A stretch of 36,291 nt of DNA from Chloroflexota bacterium. GTDB taxonomy: Bacteria > Chloroflexota > Anaerolineae > Caldilineales > Caldilineaceae. The notes beneath the pieces were generated by a model that made no database searches, was not told where the DNA came from, and worked only from the letters and a program-made list of their open reading frames with translations. The position numbers and the translations under genes are program-made. Of this stretch, positions 1 to 15,653 are shown piece by piece. The stretch is taken from NCBI GenBank assembly GCA_003577005.1, contig QEUW01000032.1, positions 1 through 36,291 of the forward strand. Reading direction: 5' to 3'. Position 1 is the stretch's first letter. The number at the start of each line of letters is the position of its first letter.

Positions 1-827
1 GCCCACTGGAACGGCACATGCGTATACCAGTGCTCACCGGTGGCGAGCGTCTGCCAGGGCAGGCGACTGCGCAGGGCGATGTGCGCATCCAGGTCCTCGG
101 GGATGAGACATTCCTCCATCCACTTGAGGCGGTAAGGGCGCAGCGTCTCGGCCAGGCGGACAGTATACTCGACATCAAAGGCCATCCAACAGTCGAGCAT
201 CAATTCACACTTATCACCGATCTGTTCGCGCGTGCGGGCGATGAATTCTTCGTTTTTGCGCAGGCCATCCAATCCATCAGCCGGGCCGTAGGGACAGGCC
301 AGCTTGAAGGCTCGAAAGCCGAGCTCCTGATACCAATCGACATCGTTGCCGGTGGCGTAGCAGAAGATGCGATCCTTCTGGGCTCCACCCAACAGTTTGT
401 AGACCGGCTGGCCTAACACTTTGCCTCGCAGGTCCCACAACGCCAGGTCGATGGCGCTGATGGCATAGGAAGCCAGGCCAGTCGACCCATAGGGCTTGGT
501 GAGGCGGAAGAGCATATCGGCCAGCTTCTCGCCGGCAAACAGATCCTCGCCGATCAGTTGCGGCCCCAGGTGGTCATCGATTACGGCGGCGACGGGCCGG
601 CCGTGGCTGGTCATGCCCAACCCCCACGTGCCGTCTTCGGCAGTGACCTTGCACCAGACATTTTCCCAGGCAGGCGTCCAGAGTTTGCGATGGCGTTTCA
701 CCTTGGGGTAGCGCGACATGGGATTGGCAACTTCGGCATCCTCGGCCCACGAGGGATGTCGTGGCTTGGTTTTGAATTCGTGCGGCGGGGCCGTCAGGCG
801 CATCGCGCAAATCTCTGTGATTTTCAT
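1..827 (-). CDS. Enolase-superfamily dehydratase, L-rhamnonate dehydratase-like (5' part, runs off the left edge)
   Basis: The reading frame is open from an ATG at 827 to position 1, giving about 275 codons of a protein that is usually near 400. It matches the mandelate racemase/muconate lactonizing fold: an N-terminal capping domain followed by the start of the TIM barrel. A 'DLALWDL' to 'VYKLLGGA' stretch marks the family. The three metal ligands appear as the Asp in 'MLDCWM', the second Glu in 'WMEECL' and the Glu in 'TGEHW'. The 'NPMSRY' N-terminal motif and 'LKWMEECL' recall E. coli L-rhamnonate dehydratase (RhmD/YfaW), which dehydrates an acid sugar to a 2-keto-3-deoxy acid. The exact substrate is inferred; another aldonate is possible. 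A GGGGAC sequence lies 10-15 bases before the start. It is the last visible gene of the minus-strand operon. Confidence 0.85.
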   Translation of the reverse strand, partial: MKITEICAMRLTAPPHEFKTKPRHPSWAEDAEVANPMSRYPKVKRHRKLWTPAWENVWCKVTAEDGTWGLGMTSHGRPVAAVIDDHLGPQLIGEDLFAGEKLADMLFRLTKPYGSTGLASYAISAIDLALWDLRGKVLGQPVYKLLGGAQKDRIFCYATGNDVDWYQELGFRAFKLACPYGPADGLDGLRKNEEFIARTREQIGDKCELMLDCWMAFDVEYTVRLAETLRPYRLKWMEECLIPEDLDAHIALRSRLPWQTLATGEHWYTHVPFQW

Positions 828-903
828 CTTGGTTTGTCCCCGGTATGGTTAAGGTTGTTATCGCCGGAAATAGCGGAGTTTGCCTATGGGCATTGAACGC
901 TCT

Positions 904-1266
904 TTAATCATTTGTTTCGGTCATTCGGAATTTGTCACGCCCGCCAGGTCGTGGACGGACCGGACAGGCGAGAATAAAACGACCAACACGCTTGTCGGCG
1001 CCAATCATGAGCGGCCGTCGGCGCACCCGGTCTACCCACACTCCGGCAACCAGCCCAAACAGTAGGTTGGGCAATGACCCGGCCATAGCCAGCAAACCCA
1101 TCTGTATGGGGGTAGCCCCCAGCGTCAAGGCAGCCGTCAGCGGAATCGCCAGCCGGGTGATACGTGTGCCTGCATTGGAGACAAAATTCGCTACCCAGAG
1201 CCGGATAAAGTCAGGATTACGCCATAGGTTTTCTGGCGCCGCCTCAAGTGTAGCGTGATTGCTCAT
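904..1266 (-). pseudogene. Truncated MFS transporter (N-terminal stump)
   Basis: The first 90 or so of 120 residues are a clear major facilitator N-terminus. 'NLWRNPDFIRLWVANFVSNAG' type residues lead into TM1, then 'LTLGATPIQMGLLAM', TM2 'LPNLLFGLVAG' and the loop motif 'VWVDRVRRRPLMIGAD'. After this the sequence becomes unrelated ('KRVGRFILACPVRPRPGG') and stops. Family members are about 400 residues with 12 helices, so roughly three quarters of the gene is missing. I could not find the rest in another frame in the short gap before the dehydratase gene, which points to a deletion rather than a simple frameshift. Its ATG overlaps the stop of the upstream oxidoreductase gene (ATGA), so the intact gene was probably translationally coupled in this operon. 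Confidence 0.75.
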
Positions 1267-2255
1267 ACCGGATTCCCTTCATACAACTGCTGGATGAACA
1301 CCACCTGCCCGTTCTTTGCAGCCGAGTGATACGCTGCATCCAACAACTCCACTGTACGCCAACCAGCCTCGACCGGTGAGCCGTTGGACGCCTGCCCCGA
1401 TACCACATCGACCAGGTTCTGCGCCGTGGCAAAGCGGGGATAACGCTCTTCGGCAGGAACCTGAATCGCTTCAGAGGCACCGTCTCGGCGGTGGATGTCC
1501 TGGTTGCCTGTCCCGCTGACCACGCCGAGCGGGCCATCCTCGAACTCGACTAACATGGCGTCCACCAGGTCGAGGGGCAGGCCGTGGTTGTGCATCAAAG
1601 CATGGACGCACCGCGCCCGCAGTCCTGTGACGTAGAACATCAGCCCGGCTGAGTGGGTGATCTGCAAGTGACCTTGTCCCCCGCCGGAAAGATGTGGATT
1701 CGCGTAGACATCGCCTGGTCCATGTACTGCGTATCGGGCGCCCCGACTGGAACCGTCATCCCCGCGCAACAAGTTGAGGATGTTCGAGGCCATAAAACAG
1801 TTGACAAGCTGGATGGCGCCTAGTTCGCCGCTTTGGAGCACCTCACGTACACGGCGGACATGTGCGGTAAAGTGATAAGGGTAGCCCATGATGATCTGGC
1901 GATCTTGCTCCTGCGCCAATTCCACGAGTTCACGCGCATGGTGGGCGTAAAGTGTCAAAGGCTTTTCGATCATCACGTGCAGCCCATGTTGCAGACACAT
2001 GCGGGCCAGCGTATAGTGGCTGGCGTGGTTGGTGGCAATGACTGTGCCGTCCACTTGCTCGTTGGCGAGCATTGCCTCAAGGTCTGTGTAGGTCTTGGTA
2101 ATGTGATAGGTTGCAGCTGCCGCACTGAGCTTCTCGGCGTTACTGTCGCAGAGCACGATCTCACCTACACCGGCGTGTGCCTGCAAGGCTGGGATGTGGG
2201 TGTACGTCGCCCACCAGCCGGTACCCACAATGGCGATCTTTGCCTTTTCTTTCAT
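1263..2255 (-). CDS. Gfo/Idh/MocA family NAD(P)-dependent oxidoreductase
   Basis: 330 residues. An N-terminal Rossmann fold is shown by 'KIAIVGTGWW' at residues 6-15, and the family's 'EKP' motif, which supplies the catalytic lysine, is at about residues 97-99. The C-terminal part is the usual alpha/beta substrate domain. These enzymes oxidise or reduce sugars, inositols and related polyols with NAD(P). The start at 2255 is chosen because GGAGAGG lies just upstream and the protein then begins directly with the Rossmann strand; the frame stays open another 32 codons upstream but that part is not family-like. It shares its stop with the start of the MFS stump (ATGA). With the CoA-transferase and acid-sugar dehydratase neighbours it suggests a sugar or sugar-acid pathway; the substrate is not readable. 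Confidence 0.85.
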   Translation of the reverse strand: MKEKAKIAIVGTGWWATYTHIPALQAHAGVGEIVLCDSNAEKLSAAAATYHITKTYTDLEAMLANEQVDGTVIATNHASHYTLARMCLQHGLHVMIEKPLTLYAHHARELVELAQEQDRQIIMGYPYHFTAHVRRVREVLQSGELGAIQLVNCFMASNILNLLRGDDGSSRGARYAVHGPGDVYANPHLSGGGQGHLQITHSAGLMFYVTGLRARCVHALMHNHGLPLDLVDAMLVEFEDGPLGVVSGTGNQDIHRRDGASEAIQVPAEERYPRFATAQNLVDVVSGQASNGSPVEAGWRTVELLDAAYHSAAKNGQVVFIQQLYEGNPV

Positions 2256-2327
2256 GTCCTCTCCACTGAGCGTCGATCTCGGACGATTCATAGCGGTGCG
2301 GGCTCGCCAGCCAACCGTCAAATTTGG

Positions 2328-2369
2328 CCGCAGCGGAGTTCGCACGCCCACGTGCGAACTCCGCTGCGG
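2328..2369. repeat. Perfect 19-bp hairpin between methyltransferase and oxidoreductase genes
   Basis: The left arm 2328-2346 is the exact reverse complement of the right arm 2351-2369, with a 4-base loop (CCCA). There is no T-run on either side, so it is not a classical intrinsic terminator. It lies in the 128-base gap inside the minus-strand operon and could stabilise mRNA ends or separate expression of the two genes. It contains the word AGCGGAGTT, seen also at 872 and 21421. Confidence 0.9.
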
Positions 2370-2383
2370 TCTGGCCGGGTCAT

Positions 2384-3169
2384 CTACGACCTCTTGGTTG
2401 CGACAAATAGTCCAGTAGCTTTTTGAATCCTGAACATGCCGCCATGCGCCCGCAGCGTATCCTCGACATGCGTTGTAAGTTCGTCACGTCGTTCAGGCGG
2501 AATTACGTCCATCGACAGGATGTAGGCCACCAGGGGCGCGGCTTCGGTTACGGCCAGCGCACTCTCATACCGCCGCAGCTCCACCCGCGCAAAATAGGGC
2601 GCTAGTAAACCGGCGCCATTTTCGAGCGTAAAAGGGAAATGAGCACGGTCAGGCGGAATGGTGGAATCAAAGGCGTTGAGCAACTGGCGCAGTTCGTACA
2701 TGTGCATTTCCCCATTGGTGGCGGCGAACAGCTTGCCGCCCGCCTTGAGGACACGATGAATTTCCGCCAATCCTTGCGCCAGATCCGCTACGTGATAGAG
2801 CATGTGATTGGCCACCACCGCGTCAAACGAAGCGGTGGCAAAGGGCAACCTCTGCACATCGCCCTGCTCAAAACGAAACGAGTGGGGCACCTCGGCCAGA
2901 TTCGCCCTCGCCTGCTCCAACATCCCAGCTGATTGGTCGACCAGTGTGACCGACCACTCAGGTGGAATACGCTCGCTATTTTCTGCCCAGAGCGCGCCCG
3001 TGCCACAGCCTACTTCGAGAATCGATGCGCAATCAGGTGCGTCGATCTGGTCGAAAACCCAGCGCATCCACGGGTACAAGGTTGTACTAAACCGTTCGTG
3101 TAGTGCAATACGGGCATCGAGGTTCGCGGGCGTCGCGTACTGTTTTTCCACATCTTCGGGTATCGTCAT
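2384..3169 (-). CDS. Class I SAM-dependent methyltransferase
   Basis: 261 residues. Motif I 'ILEVGCGTG' at residues 50-58 binds S-adenosylmethionine. Motif II/III follow as 'VTLVDQSAGMLEQA', 'GDVQRLPFATASFDAVVANHMLYHV' type residues and 'IHRVLKAGGKLFAAT', which is the Methyltransf_11 (UbiE/ArsM-like) pattern. The acceptor is not predictable. The ATG follows the TAG stop of the CoA-transferase gene with no spacer, and AAGGAG lies 8-13 bases before it, so the two are co-translated. It is cytoplasmic, with no signal peptide. Confidence 0.85.
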   Translation of the reverse strand: MTIPEDVEKQYATPANLDARIALHERFSTTLYPWMRWVFDQIDAPDCASILEVGCGTGALWAENSERIPPEWSVTLVDQSAGMLEQARANLAEVPHSFRFEQGDVQRLPFATASFDAVVANHMLYHVADLAQGLAEIHRVLKAGGKLFAATNGEMHMYELRQLLNAFDSTIPPDRAHFPFTLENGAGLLAPYFARVELRRYESALAVTEAAPLVAYILSMDVIPPERRDELTTHVEDTLRAHGGMFRIQKATGLFVATKRS

Positions 3170-4363
3170 CTAGACTACTCCTTTCTGGCGCAGATCTGCA
3201 ATTGCCTCGTCAGTGTAACCGAGCGTCTCTCTGAGGATGCTCTCTGTGTCTGCACCTAACGCCGGGCCGGGACGGTGTTGTTCCACAGCGCCGGTTGTCT
3301 TGATCGCCGTGGAGACCTGGCGCAGCGGGCCAAATTCGGGATGCTCGACTGTAGTGATCATCTCCCGCGCCTGCACCTGCTCATCGGCCAGCGCTTCGGC
3401 CATGCTGTTGACGGGTGCGCAAGGAACCTTACCACGCAGGATTGCCAGCCATTCCTGGGTGGTGCGCCGGCCAAAACGGTTGCGCAAGTCCGCAACCAAT
3501 TCGGCGCGGTGGCGCAGCCGCGTCGCAAAGGTGGCAAAACGGGGGTCAGCCAGCAGCTCGGGCGCGCCCATCGCCTCGGCCAGCGCCCGCCAGAATTTCT
3601 CCTTGGCGCAAAAGACGACCAGATAGCCGTCAGCCGTCTGGAATGCCTGGGCCGGCGTCAAGGTCGGGTGCGCCGAATCGGCCAACCGTTCCGCATGGAA
3701 GTCGCGGTTGAGCGCCCAGATGGCAACATAGTTCAACAGGCTGATCGCTGTATCAAAGAGACTGACGTCAAGATCACAGCCAATGCCGGTGCGCTGCGCC
3801 TGGAGCAACCCGGCGAGCAACCCAGTCACGGCGGCCAGCCCGCCGGCATAATCGACCGTCGAGAGGCCACTTTTGGTGGGTGGTCCATCGGGGTCGCCAG
3901 TGAGGCTCATCCAGCCGGCGGCGGCCTGCATCAGATAATCGTAGCCGGGTTCGGCCACGCGCGGGCCGGTGAGACCAAAACCGCTCAACGAGCAGCAGAC
4001 GATGCGCGGGTTCAGATGTTTGAGCTGGTCGTACAGCAACCCCAGCTTCCGCGGCTGGTCGCCCCGCAGGTTATTGAACAGACCATCGCTGACCCGCACC
4101 AGATCATGCAGCACGGTCTGGCCTTCAGGGGTCTTGAGGTCGAGGGTCAGGCTGCGTTTGTTGCGGTTGAACGACTGAAAATAGAGGCTGTCGTGGTCGC
4201 CGGTGTAGGGTGGCACTGTGCGGGCGCTATCGCCCCCTTCGCGCGGGTCTTCGATCTTGATCACCTCAGCGCCCAGATCCGCCAGGTGTAACGTACCAAA
4301 AGGGCCGGCGCCAAACTGTTCGATAGCAAGGATGCGAAGACCGTGGAGTAGTGATTGGGTCAT
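3170..4363 (-). CDS. Family III CoA-transferase (CaiB/BaiF-like)
   Basis: 397 residues, normal for the family. 'LRILAIEQFGAGPFGTLHLADLGAEV' type residues at the N-terminus, followed by 'VIKIEDP' (residues 34-40) and 'NRNKRSLTLDLK' (67-77), are hallmarks of these interlocked dimers. The Asp of 'PGYDYLMQ' at about residue 142 aligns with the catalytic aspartate that forms the acyl-enzyme anhydride. The family moves CoA between carboxylic acids (formate/oxalate, carnitine, succinate/L-malate, 2-methylacyl donors). The acid here is unknown. It is the first gene of the leftward operon. No convincing Shine-Dalgarno sequence precedes the ATG. Confidence 0.9.
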   Translation of the reverse strand: MTQSLLHGLRILAIEQFGAGPFGTLHLADLGAEVIKIEDPREGGDSARTVPPYTGDHDSLYFQSFNRNKRSLTLDLKTPEGQTVLHDLVRVSDGLFNNLRGDQPRKLGLLYDQLKHLNPRIVCCSLSGFGLTGPRVAEPGYDYLMQAAAGWMSLTGDPDGPPTKSGLSTVDYAGGLAAVTGLLAGLLQAQRTGIGCDLDVSLFDTAISLLNYVAIWALNRDFHAERLADSAHPTLTPAQAFQTADGYLVVFCAKEKFWRALAEAMGAPELLADPRFATFATRLRHRAELVADLRNRFGRRTTQEWLAILRGKVPCAPVNSMAEALADEQVQAREMITTVEHPEFGPLRQVSTAIKTTGAVEQHRPGPALGADTESILRETLGYTDEAIADLRQKGVV

Positions 4364-4576
4364 GGCGAAAATCGGGTGCTTTCTTTGTCAACTATGCTTT
4401 ACTCTGTTTGAAAACGCGAAATTTTTTGCTGATTCAGCCAGCGATCCTTTGCGTTTTCAAAGCAACCGCAGTTTAACTGGCAATAGGAGGCCGGTCACCG
4501 AGACTTACAACTGCCCGCTGAAGGAGCATGAATCGTAGGGTCGCCTCTATGGTATCACGGTGATTGGATGGGCAAG
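4364..4576. other. Intergenic region between divergent CoA-transferase and MFS transporter genes
   Basis: The divergent gap continues to 4678. On the minus strand a perfect TTGACA lies at 4391-4386, but no matching -10 hexamer is found at the right distance, so the CoA-transferase promoter is unresolved. This part also holds an 11-bp inverted repeat (4407-4417 with 4451-4461). I see no gene here. Confidence 0.6.
4407..4461. repeat. Inverted repeat, 11-bp perfect arms
   Basis: TTTGAAAACGC at 4407-4417 is the exact reverse complement of 4451-4461; the 33-base interval contains a run of six T. The element sits between divergent genes, so it cannot terminate either. It may be a regulator-binding dyad or a decayed repeat. 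Confidence 0.75.
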
Positions 4577-4585
4577 TGGTATAAT
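4577..4585 (+). promoter_or_regulatory. Extended -10 promoter of the MFS transporter gene
   Basis: TGGTATAAT is an exact TGn-TATAAT extended -10 element. No good -35 is present, which extended -10 promoters tolerate. It lies about 100 bases before the transporter start, so the 20-bp hairpin at 4604-4660 would be in the 5' leader. Confidence 0.65.
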
Positions 4586-4603
4586 TATAGCATCATCAAT
4601 ACC

Positions 4604-4660
4604 AGAACAAGGATCGGCAGGCACTGCGGATCAGCGCCGTTGCCTGCCGATCCTTGTTCT
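4604..4660 (+). repeat. Perfect 20-bp hairpin in the MFS transporter leader
   Basis: Left arm 4604-4623 and right arm 4641-4660 are exact reverse complements separated by 17 bases. It begins about 20 bases after the -10 element and ends 18 bases before the start codon, leaving the weak AAGG ribosome site just outside the stem. There is no T-run after it, so attenuation by simple termination is unlikely; effects on RNA stability or a DNA-binding site are possible. Confidence 0.9.
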
Positions 4661-4678
4661 ACAGCGCAAAGGTATGCA

Positions 4679-5884
4679 ATGTCTACGACGCGTCCAACAC
4701 ACAGTCAGGTTGCCGCTGTGACCGAAACAGCCAATCGCCGGGTTCAGATTGGGCTCTACACCAGCGCTGTCTTTCTGTACTGGGTAGGTCTCTATCTCTA
4801 TGTCCCCACGTTGCCGGTGTATGTTCAAAGCAAGAGTGACGATCTGGCGCTGGTCGGGCTGGTGCTCTCCATGTATGGCCTGTGGCAGGCCGTAGTTCGG
4901 CTGCCGTTGGGGATCGTCGCTGACTGGGTGGGGCGGCGTAAACCGTTCATCCTGGTAGGCTTTGGCTTTGTGACGCTCGGCGCCTGGATCATGGGTGCGG
5001 CCGACGGCGTTGCCGGGCTGATGGTGGGGCGCGCCATCACCGGGTTGGCGGCGGCGACCTGGGTGCCGCTTGTGGTGGTTTTTAGCGGGCTGTTTCCACC
5101 GGAAGAGGCAGTGCGCGCCAGCGCCTTGCTGACGCTGGTCGGCTCGGTGGCCCGGCTGTTGGCGACGAGTGTGACCGGTTCGCTCAACAACCTGGGTGGT
5201 TATTCGTTAGCCTTTTTTCTTGCTGCCGTGGTAGGGGTCCTGGCGCTGTTTGTAGTGCTGCCCGCCACCGACCGGCGCCATCCGCCGCGCCGCCCCTCTC
5301 CCGGTGCGTTGACCGGGCTGATCACGCGGCGAGATGTGCTGCTGCCCTCATTGTTGAGCGCCGTCGGCCAATACGCCAACTGGGCAGTGACTTTTGGTTT
5401 TCTGCCGATCCTGGCGCGCCAACTGGGCGCGTCGGACCAACTGCAAAGCCTGATGACCAGCCTCAGCATTGTCGTGTTGGCATTGGGCAATCTGGCGACG
5501 ACGACGGTGGTCAAGAAGATCGGCGCACAGCGGTTGTGCTACTTGAGCTTTGTCTTACTCTTTGTGGGTATTGGGCTGGCCGCGTTGGCGCAGTCGCTTT
5601 GGGTGGTCTTTGTGGTGCAGATTTTTATCGGAGTGGGACAAGGGGTAGGCTATCCGGTGCTCATGGGGATGAGCATCCGCCATGTGGCCGATCACGAGCG
5701 TAGCACCGCAATGGGTTTGCACCAGGCGGTTTATGCCGTGGGCATGTTTACCGGCCCGTGGATCAGCGGTATGGTTGCGGCAGCTTGGGGATTGCCGGTC
5801 ATGTTCACGGTGACCGCAGTGGGATGCCTTGTGTTGGGTGTGGCGGGGGCGTGGTGGTTGCGTGATGAATCCGTGCCGGCGTGA
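4679..5884 (+). CDS. MFS transporter (efflux-like, 12 helices)
   Basis: 401 residues of mainly hydrophobic sequence with about 12 membrane helices. Motif A between helices 2 and 3 reads 'GIVADWVGRRKPF', and 'GLMVGRAITGLAAATWVPL' and 'GVGQGVGYPVLMGM' fit the family's helix 4 and helix 10/11 patterns. The type resembles drug or sugar efflux carriers; the substrate cannot be read. The ATG at 4679 is preferred over the upstream in-frame ATG at 4568, because the latter would translate the promoter-leader hairpin and because AAGG precedes 4679. It is monocistronic: its stop codon is already inside the terminator stem. Confidence 0.85.
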   Translation: MSTTRPTHSQVAAVTETANRRVQIGLYTSAVFLYWVGLYLYVPTLPVYVQSKSDDLALVGLVLSMYGLWQAVVRLPLGIVADWVGRRKPFILVGFGFVTLGAWIMGAADGVAGLMVGRAITGLAAATWVPLVVVFSGLFPPEEAVRASALLTLVGSVARLLATSVTGSLNNLGGYSLAFFLAAVVGVLALFVVLPATDRRHPPRRPSPGALTGLITRRDVLLPSLLSAVGQYANWAVTFGFLPILARQLGASDQLQSLMTSLSIVVLALGNLATTTVVKKIGAQRLCYLSFVLLFVGIGLAALAQSLWVVFVVQIFIGVGQGVGYPVLMGMSIRHVADHERSTAMGLHQAVYAVGMFTGPWISGMVAAAWGLPVMFTVTAVGCLVLGVAGAWWLRDESVPA

Positions 5885-5936
5885 GGCAAAAAAGAAGCGG
5901 GCCCCCTCGCAGAAGGCCCGCTTCTTTTTTGCCTCA
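5882..5936. terminator. Perfect 22-bp bidirectional intrinsic terminator
   Basis: Left arm 5882-5903 and right arm 5915-5936 are exact complements. The stem has a GC-rich top (AAGCGGGCC) and an A/T tract at its base, so each strand reads a GC stem followed by T-rich sequence. The MFS gene's TGA stop is the first three bases of the stem. It is placed to end both the MFS gene and, from the other side, rpoC. Confidence 0.9.
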
Positions 5937-5969
5937 TCTCTGATGCAATGAGCACCAGGGCTTGGAAAC

Positions 5970-6039
5970 TATCTCAAAATCGGTTGTGCCTCTGGAATGC
6001 TTTCGGGCAGCACAGGTGTGACACAGAGATTTTGAGATA
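5970..6039 (-). repeat. Inverted repeat just downstream of rpoC
   Basis: TATCTCAAAATC at 5970-5981 is the exact reverse complement of 6028-6039, with a 46-base interval. It starts six bases past the rpoC stop and may fold the 3' end of the rpoBC transcript before the terminator at 5882-5936. Confidence 0.7.
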
Positions 6040-6044
6040 ATTTC

Positions 6045-10721
<4,677 letters not shown>

Positions 10722-10750
10722 AATTTCGGTTCGCACTCCTTATGATGGAA

Positions 10751-10817
10751 TTAAGGGTTAAGGATTAGGGATTAGGTGACTGTCTGTCCCTAATCCCTTC
10801 ATCGCTAATCCCTAATC

Positions 10818-10820
<3 letters not shown>
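10751..10820. repeat. 7-bp periodic inverted repeat between rpoB and rpoC
   Basis: Four heptads run from 10751 (TTAAGGG, TTAAGGA, TTAGGGA, TTAGGTG), and reverse-complement heptads run from 10788 (CCCTAAT, CCCTTCA, TCGCTAA, TCCCTAA). The 14 bases 10762-10775 are exactly complementary to 10805-10818. The rpoB stop codon (10818-10820) lies at its edge. It would fold as a hairpin in the rpoBC mRNA. Confidence 0.9.
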
Positions 10821-14720
<3,900 letters not shown>

Positions 14721-14769
14721 GTACGTCTCGCTCCTAACCACCTAGAAAAACAATAACTGCGCCACTGAC

Positions 14770-14818
14770 AAAAAAGAGCCTGGCCGCGCCACTTCGGGGT
14801 GTGGGGTGAAGCCAAGCC
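14770..14818 (-). terminator. Attenuator-like hairpin and U-tract in the rpoB leader
   Basis: On the minus strand an 8-bp stem, GGCTTGGC with GCCAGGCT (six Watson-Crick and two G-U pairs), is followed after one base by six T. The whole lies 50-98 bases before the rpoB start. This is the layout of an intrinsic terminator inside the leader, so it may attenuate rpoBC transcription. The loop is long (26 bases) and the stem is modest, so this is a candidate only. Confidence 0.45.
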
Positions 14819-14868
14819 TGGCATACCGCAGGTCGTTCAATTCGCTCAAAGCAACTTTATACAAGACC

Positions 14869-14910
14869 ACAGGACTATTACAGGACTATTGTAGCCACTT
14901 ATAGCCACTC
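14869..14910 (-). repeat. Helix-phased tandem repeats in the rpoB leader
   Basis: ACAGGACTATT occurs twice in perfect tandem (14869-14879, 14880-14890). It is followed immediately by two 10-base near copies, GTAGCCACTT and ATAGCCACTC (14891-14910, 8 of 10 identical). Periods of 11 and 10 bases put each copy on the same face of the helix, as in operators. Read on the minus strand the second pair has GTGG cores at 10-base spacing. Confidence 0.7.
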
Positions 14911-14943
14911 TAGTTAGGATTACAGGTTAAGCCACCAGGTAAG

Positions 14944-15043
14944 AGACTGAAAAGTAGAGATGCTAAAACGACAATAAGACACCAAGCGAATGGTTTCAGT
15001 CTGGCTGCTGTGCCGTTCTGATAACCTTTCACCTCCTGGTGTC
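14944..15043 (-). other. Structured part of the rpoBC 5' leader (crossing stems)
   Basis: Two perfect complementary pairs cross each other: AGACTGAAA at 14944-14952 with 14994-15002, and GACACCA at 14978-14984 with TGGTGTC at 15037-15043. Crossing stems form a pseudoknot or two exclusive folds. On the minus strand the region also holds CACCAGGAGGTG, with a strong Shine-Dalgarno-like core but no start codon near it. It lies between the rpoB promoter and rpoB, so it would be transcribed as leader RNA. I do not recognise a named leader family. Confidence 0.5.
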
Positions 15044-15124
15044 TCTTGTGGATTTTTGCGCCGCTATTTAATCAAGTTCCGCAACAATATGTTTGTGCGC
15101 AACCACATCTTGCGCAACTAAGTT

Positions 15125-15153
15125 ATCCTAACATGGAGAACCGACTTTGTCAA
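15125..15153 (-). promoter_or_regulatory. rpoBC promoter
   Basis: On the minus strand TTGACA (15153-15148) is followed by a 17-base spacer and TAGGAT (15130-15125). The -35 is perfect and the -10 is 4 of 6. Transcription would start near 15118, giving a leader of about 400 bases before the rpoB ATG at 14720. Confidence 0.65.
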
Positions 15154-15584
15154 ATACGATTCCCCTACGATCGCAGTACGCAACTGGAAACTGCGCACAG
15201 CTTTACCCGCTGAACTTGCCTACGAACCGCCTCGCACAACAAAGCGCACAAAAAATTAGCTTTAGCTACATTCCTGGCGGTTCTGCTGTTCAAAAAGCAG
15301 GTCTTTTAGAAAGGACTTCGTATATTCATCGAGCCTGTTGGGACAAGCCAAGCTGGTACGTAGAGACCGATTCCCCTCTCCCCGAAGCAACCCTCACTCT
15401 GGAAAACAAGGCCACACCTGCCAAAAAGACCGCAATTTCTTAGAAAGCTCTCTAGGGCGAGTGTACTACATTTTACAAAGTCCTAACAGTCACAGTGTTT
15501 TAAGCTTGAACAGATAGACTACACGAAGGAGGACGGAAATTCCGTAAGCTTACTCTCGTTTTTCCCAAATTTATTCCAAAATTC
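15154..15584. other. Non-coding stretch between the divergent rpoB and mraZ promoters
   Basis: This stretch is more AT-rich than the genes around it. It contains a 13-base palindrome ACGGAAATTCCGT (15533-15545) next to a 10-base palindrome GTAAGCTTAC (15544-15553), and a ribosome-site-like GAAGGAGG (15525-15532) with no start codon after it. A 98-codon frame starting with TTG overlaps the rpoB -35 and has no recognisable protein features. I see no convincing gene. Confidence 0.5.
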
Positions 15585-15627
15585 GTCCATTTGAGGGATG
15601 GACAAATCGCGCCAATCCAACTATAAT
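15585..15627 (+). promoter_or_regulatory. mraZ (dcw cluster) promoter with overlapping dyad
   Basis: TGGACA at 15599-15604, a 17-base spacer and a perfect TATAAT at 15622-15627 form a strong sigma-70 type promoter. The -35 is embedded in an inverted repeat, GTCCAT (15585-15590) and ATGGAC (15598-15603) with 7 bases between, which could bind a second regulator. The leader to the mraZ ATG would be about 105 bases. Confidence 0.8.
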
Positions 15628-15628
15628 G

Positions 15629-15653
15629 TGGGAGAATGTGGGACAAAGTGGAT
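15629..15653 (+). promoter_or_regulatory. MraZ operator: three 10-bp-spaced boxes
   Basis: The sequence reads TGGGA-N5-TGGGA-N5-TGGAT. This is the TGGGN direct repeat with 5-base spacers known as the MraZ binding site in E. coli. It starts one base after the -10 hexamer, so bound MraZ would block initiation. Extra TGGGG (15691) and TGGGA (15721) words follow in the leader. The family knowledge supports autorepression of the whole cluster. Confidence 0.8.

Noticed and set aside
2328..2369. Intrinsic terminator
   Set aside because: The stem is perfect but no T-run follows on either strand, and it lies inside an apparent operon.
3275..4291. 338-codon plus-strand frame opposite the CoA-transferase
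   Set aside because: Shadow frame; the CoA-transferase motifs are clear on the minus strand.
15147..15443. 98-codon frame between rpoB and mraZ
   Set aside because: It starts with TTG inside the rpoB -35 element, has no ribosome site and no protein features.
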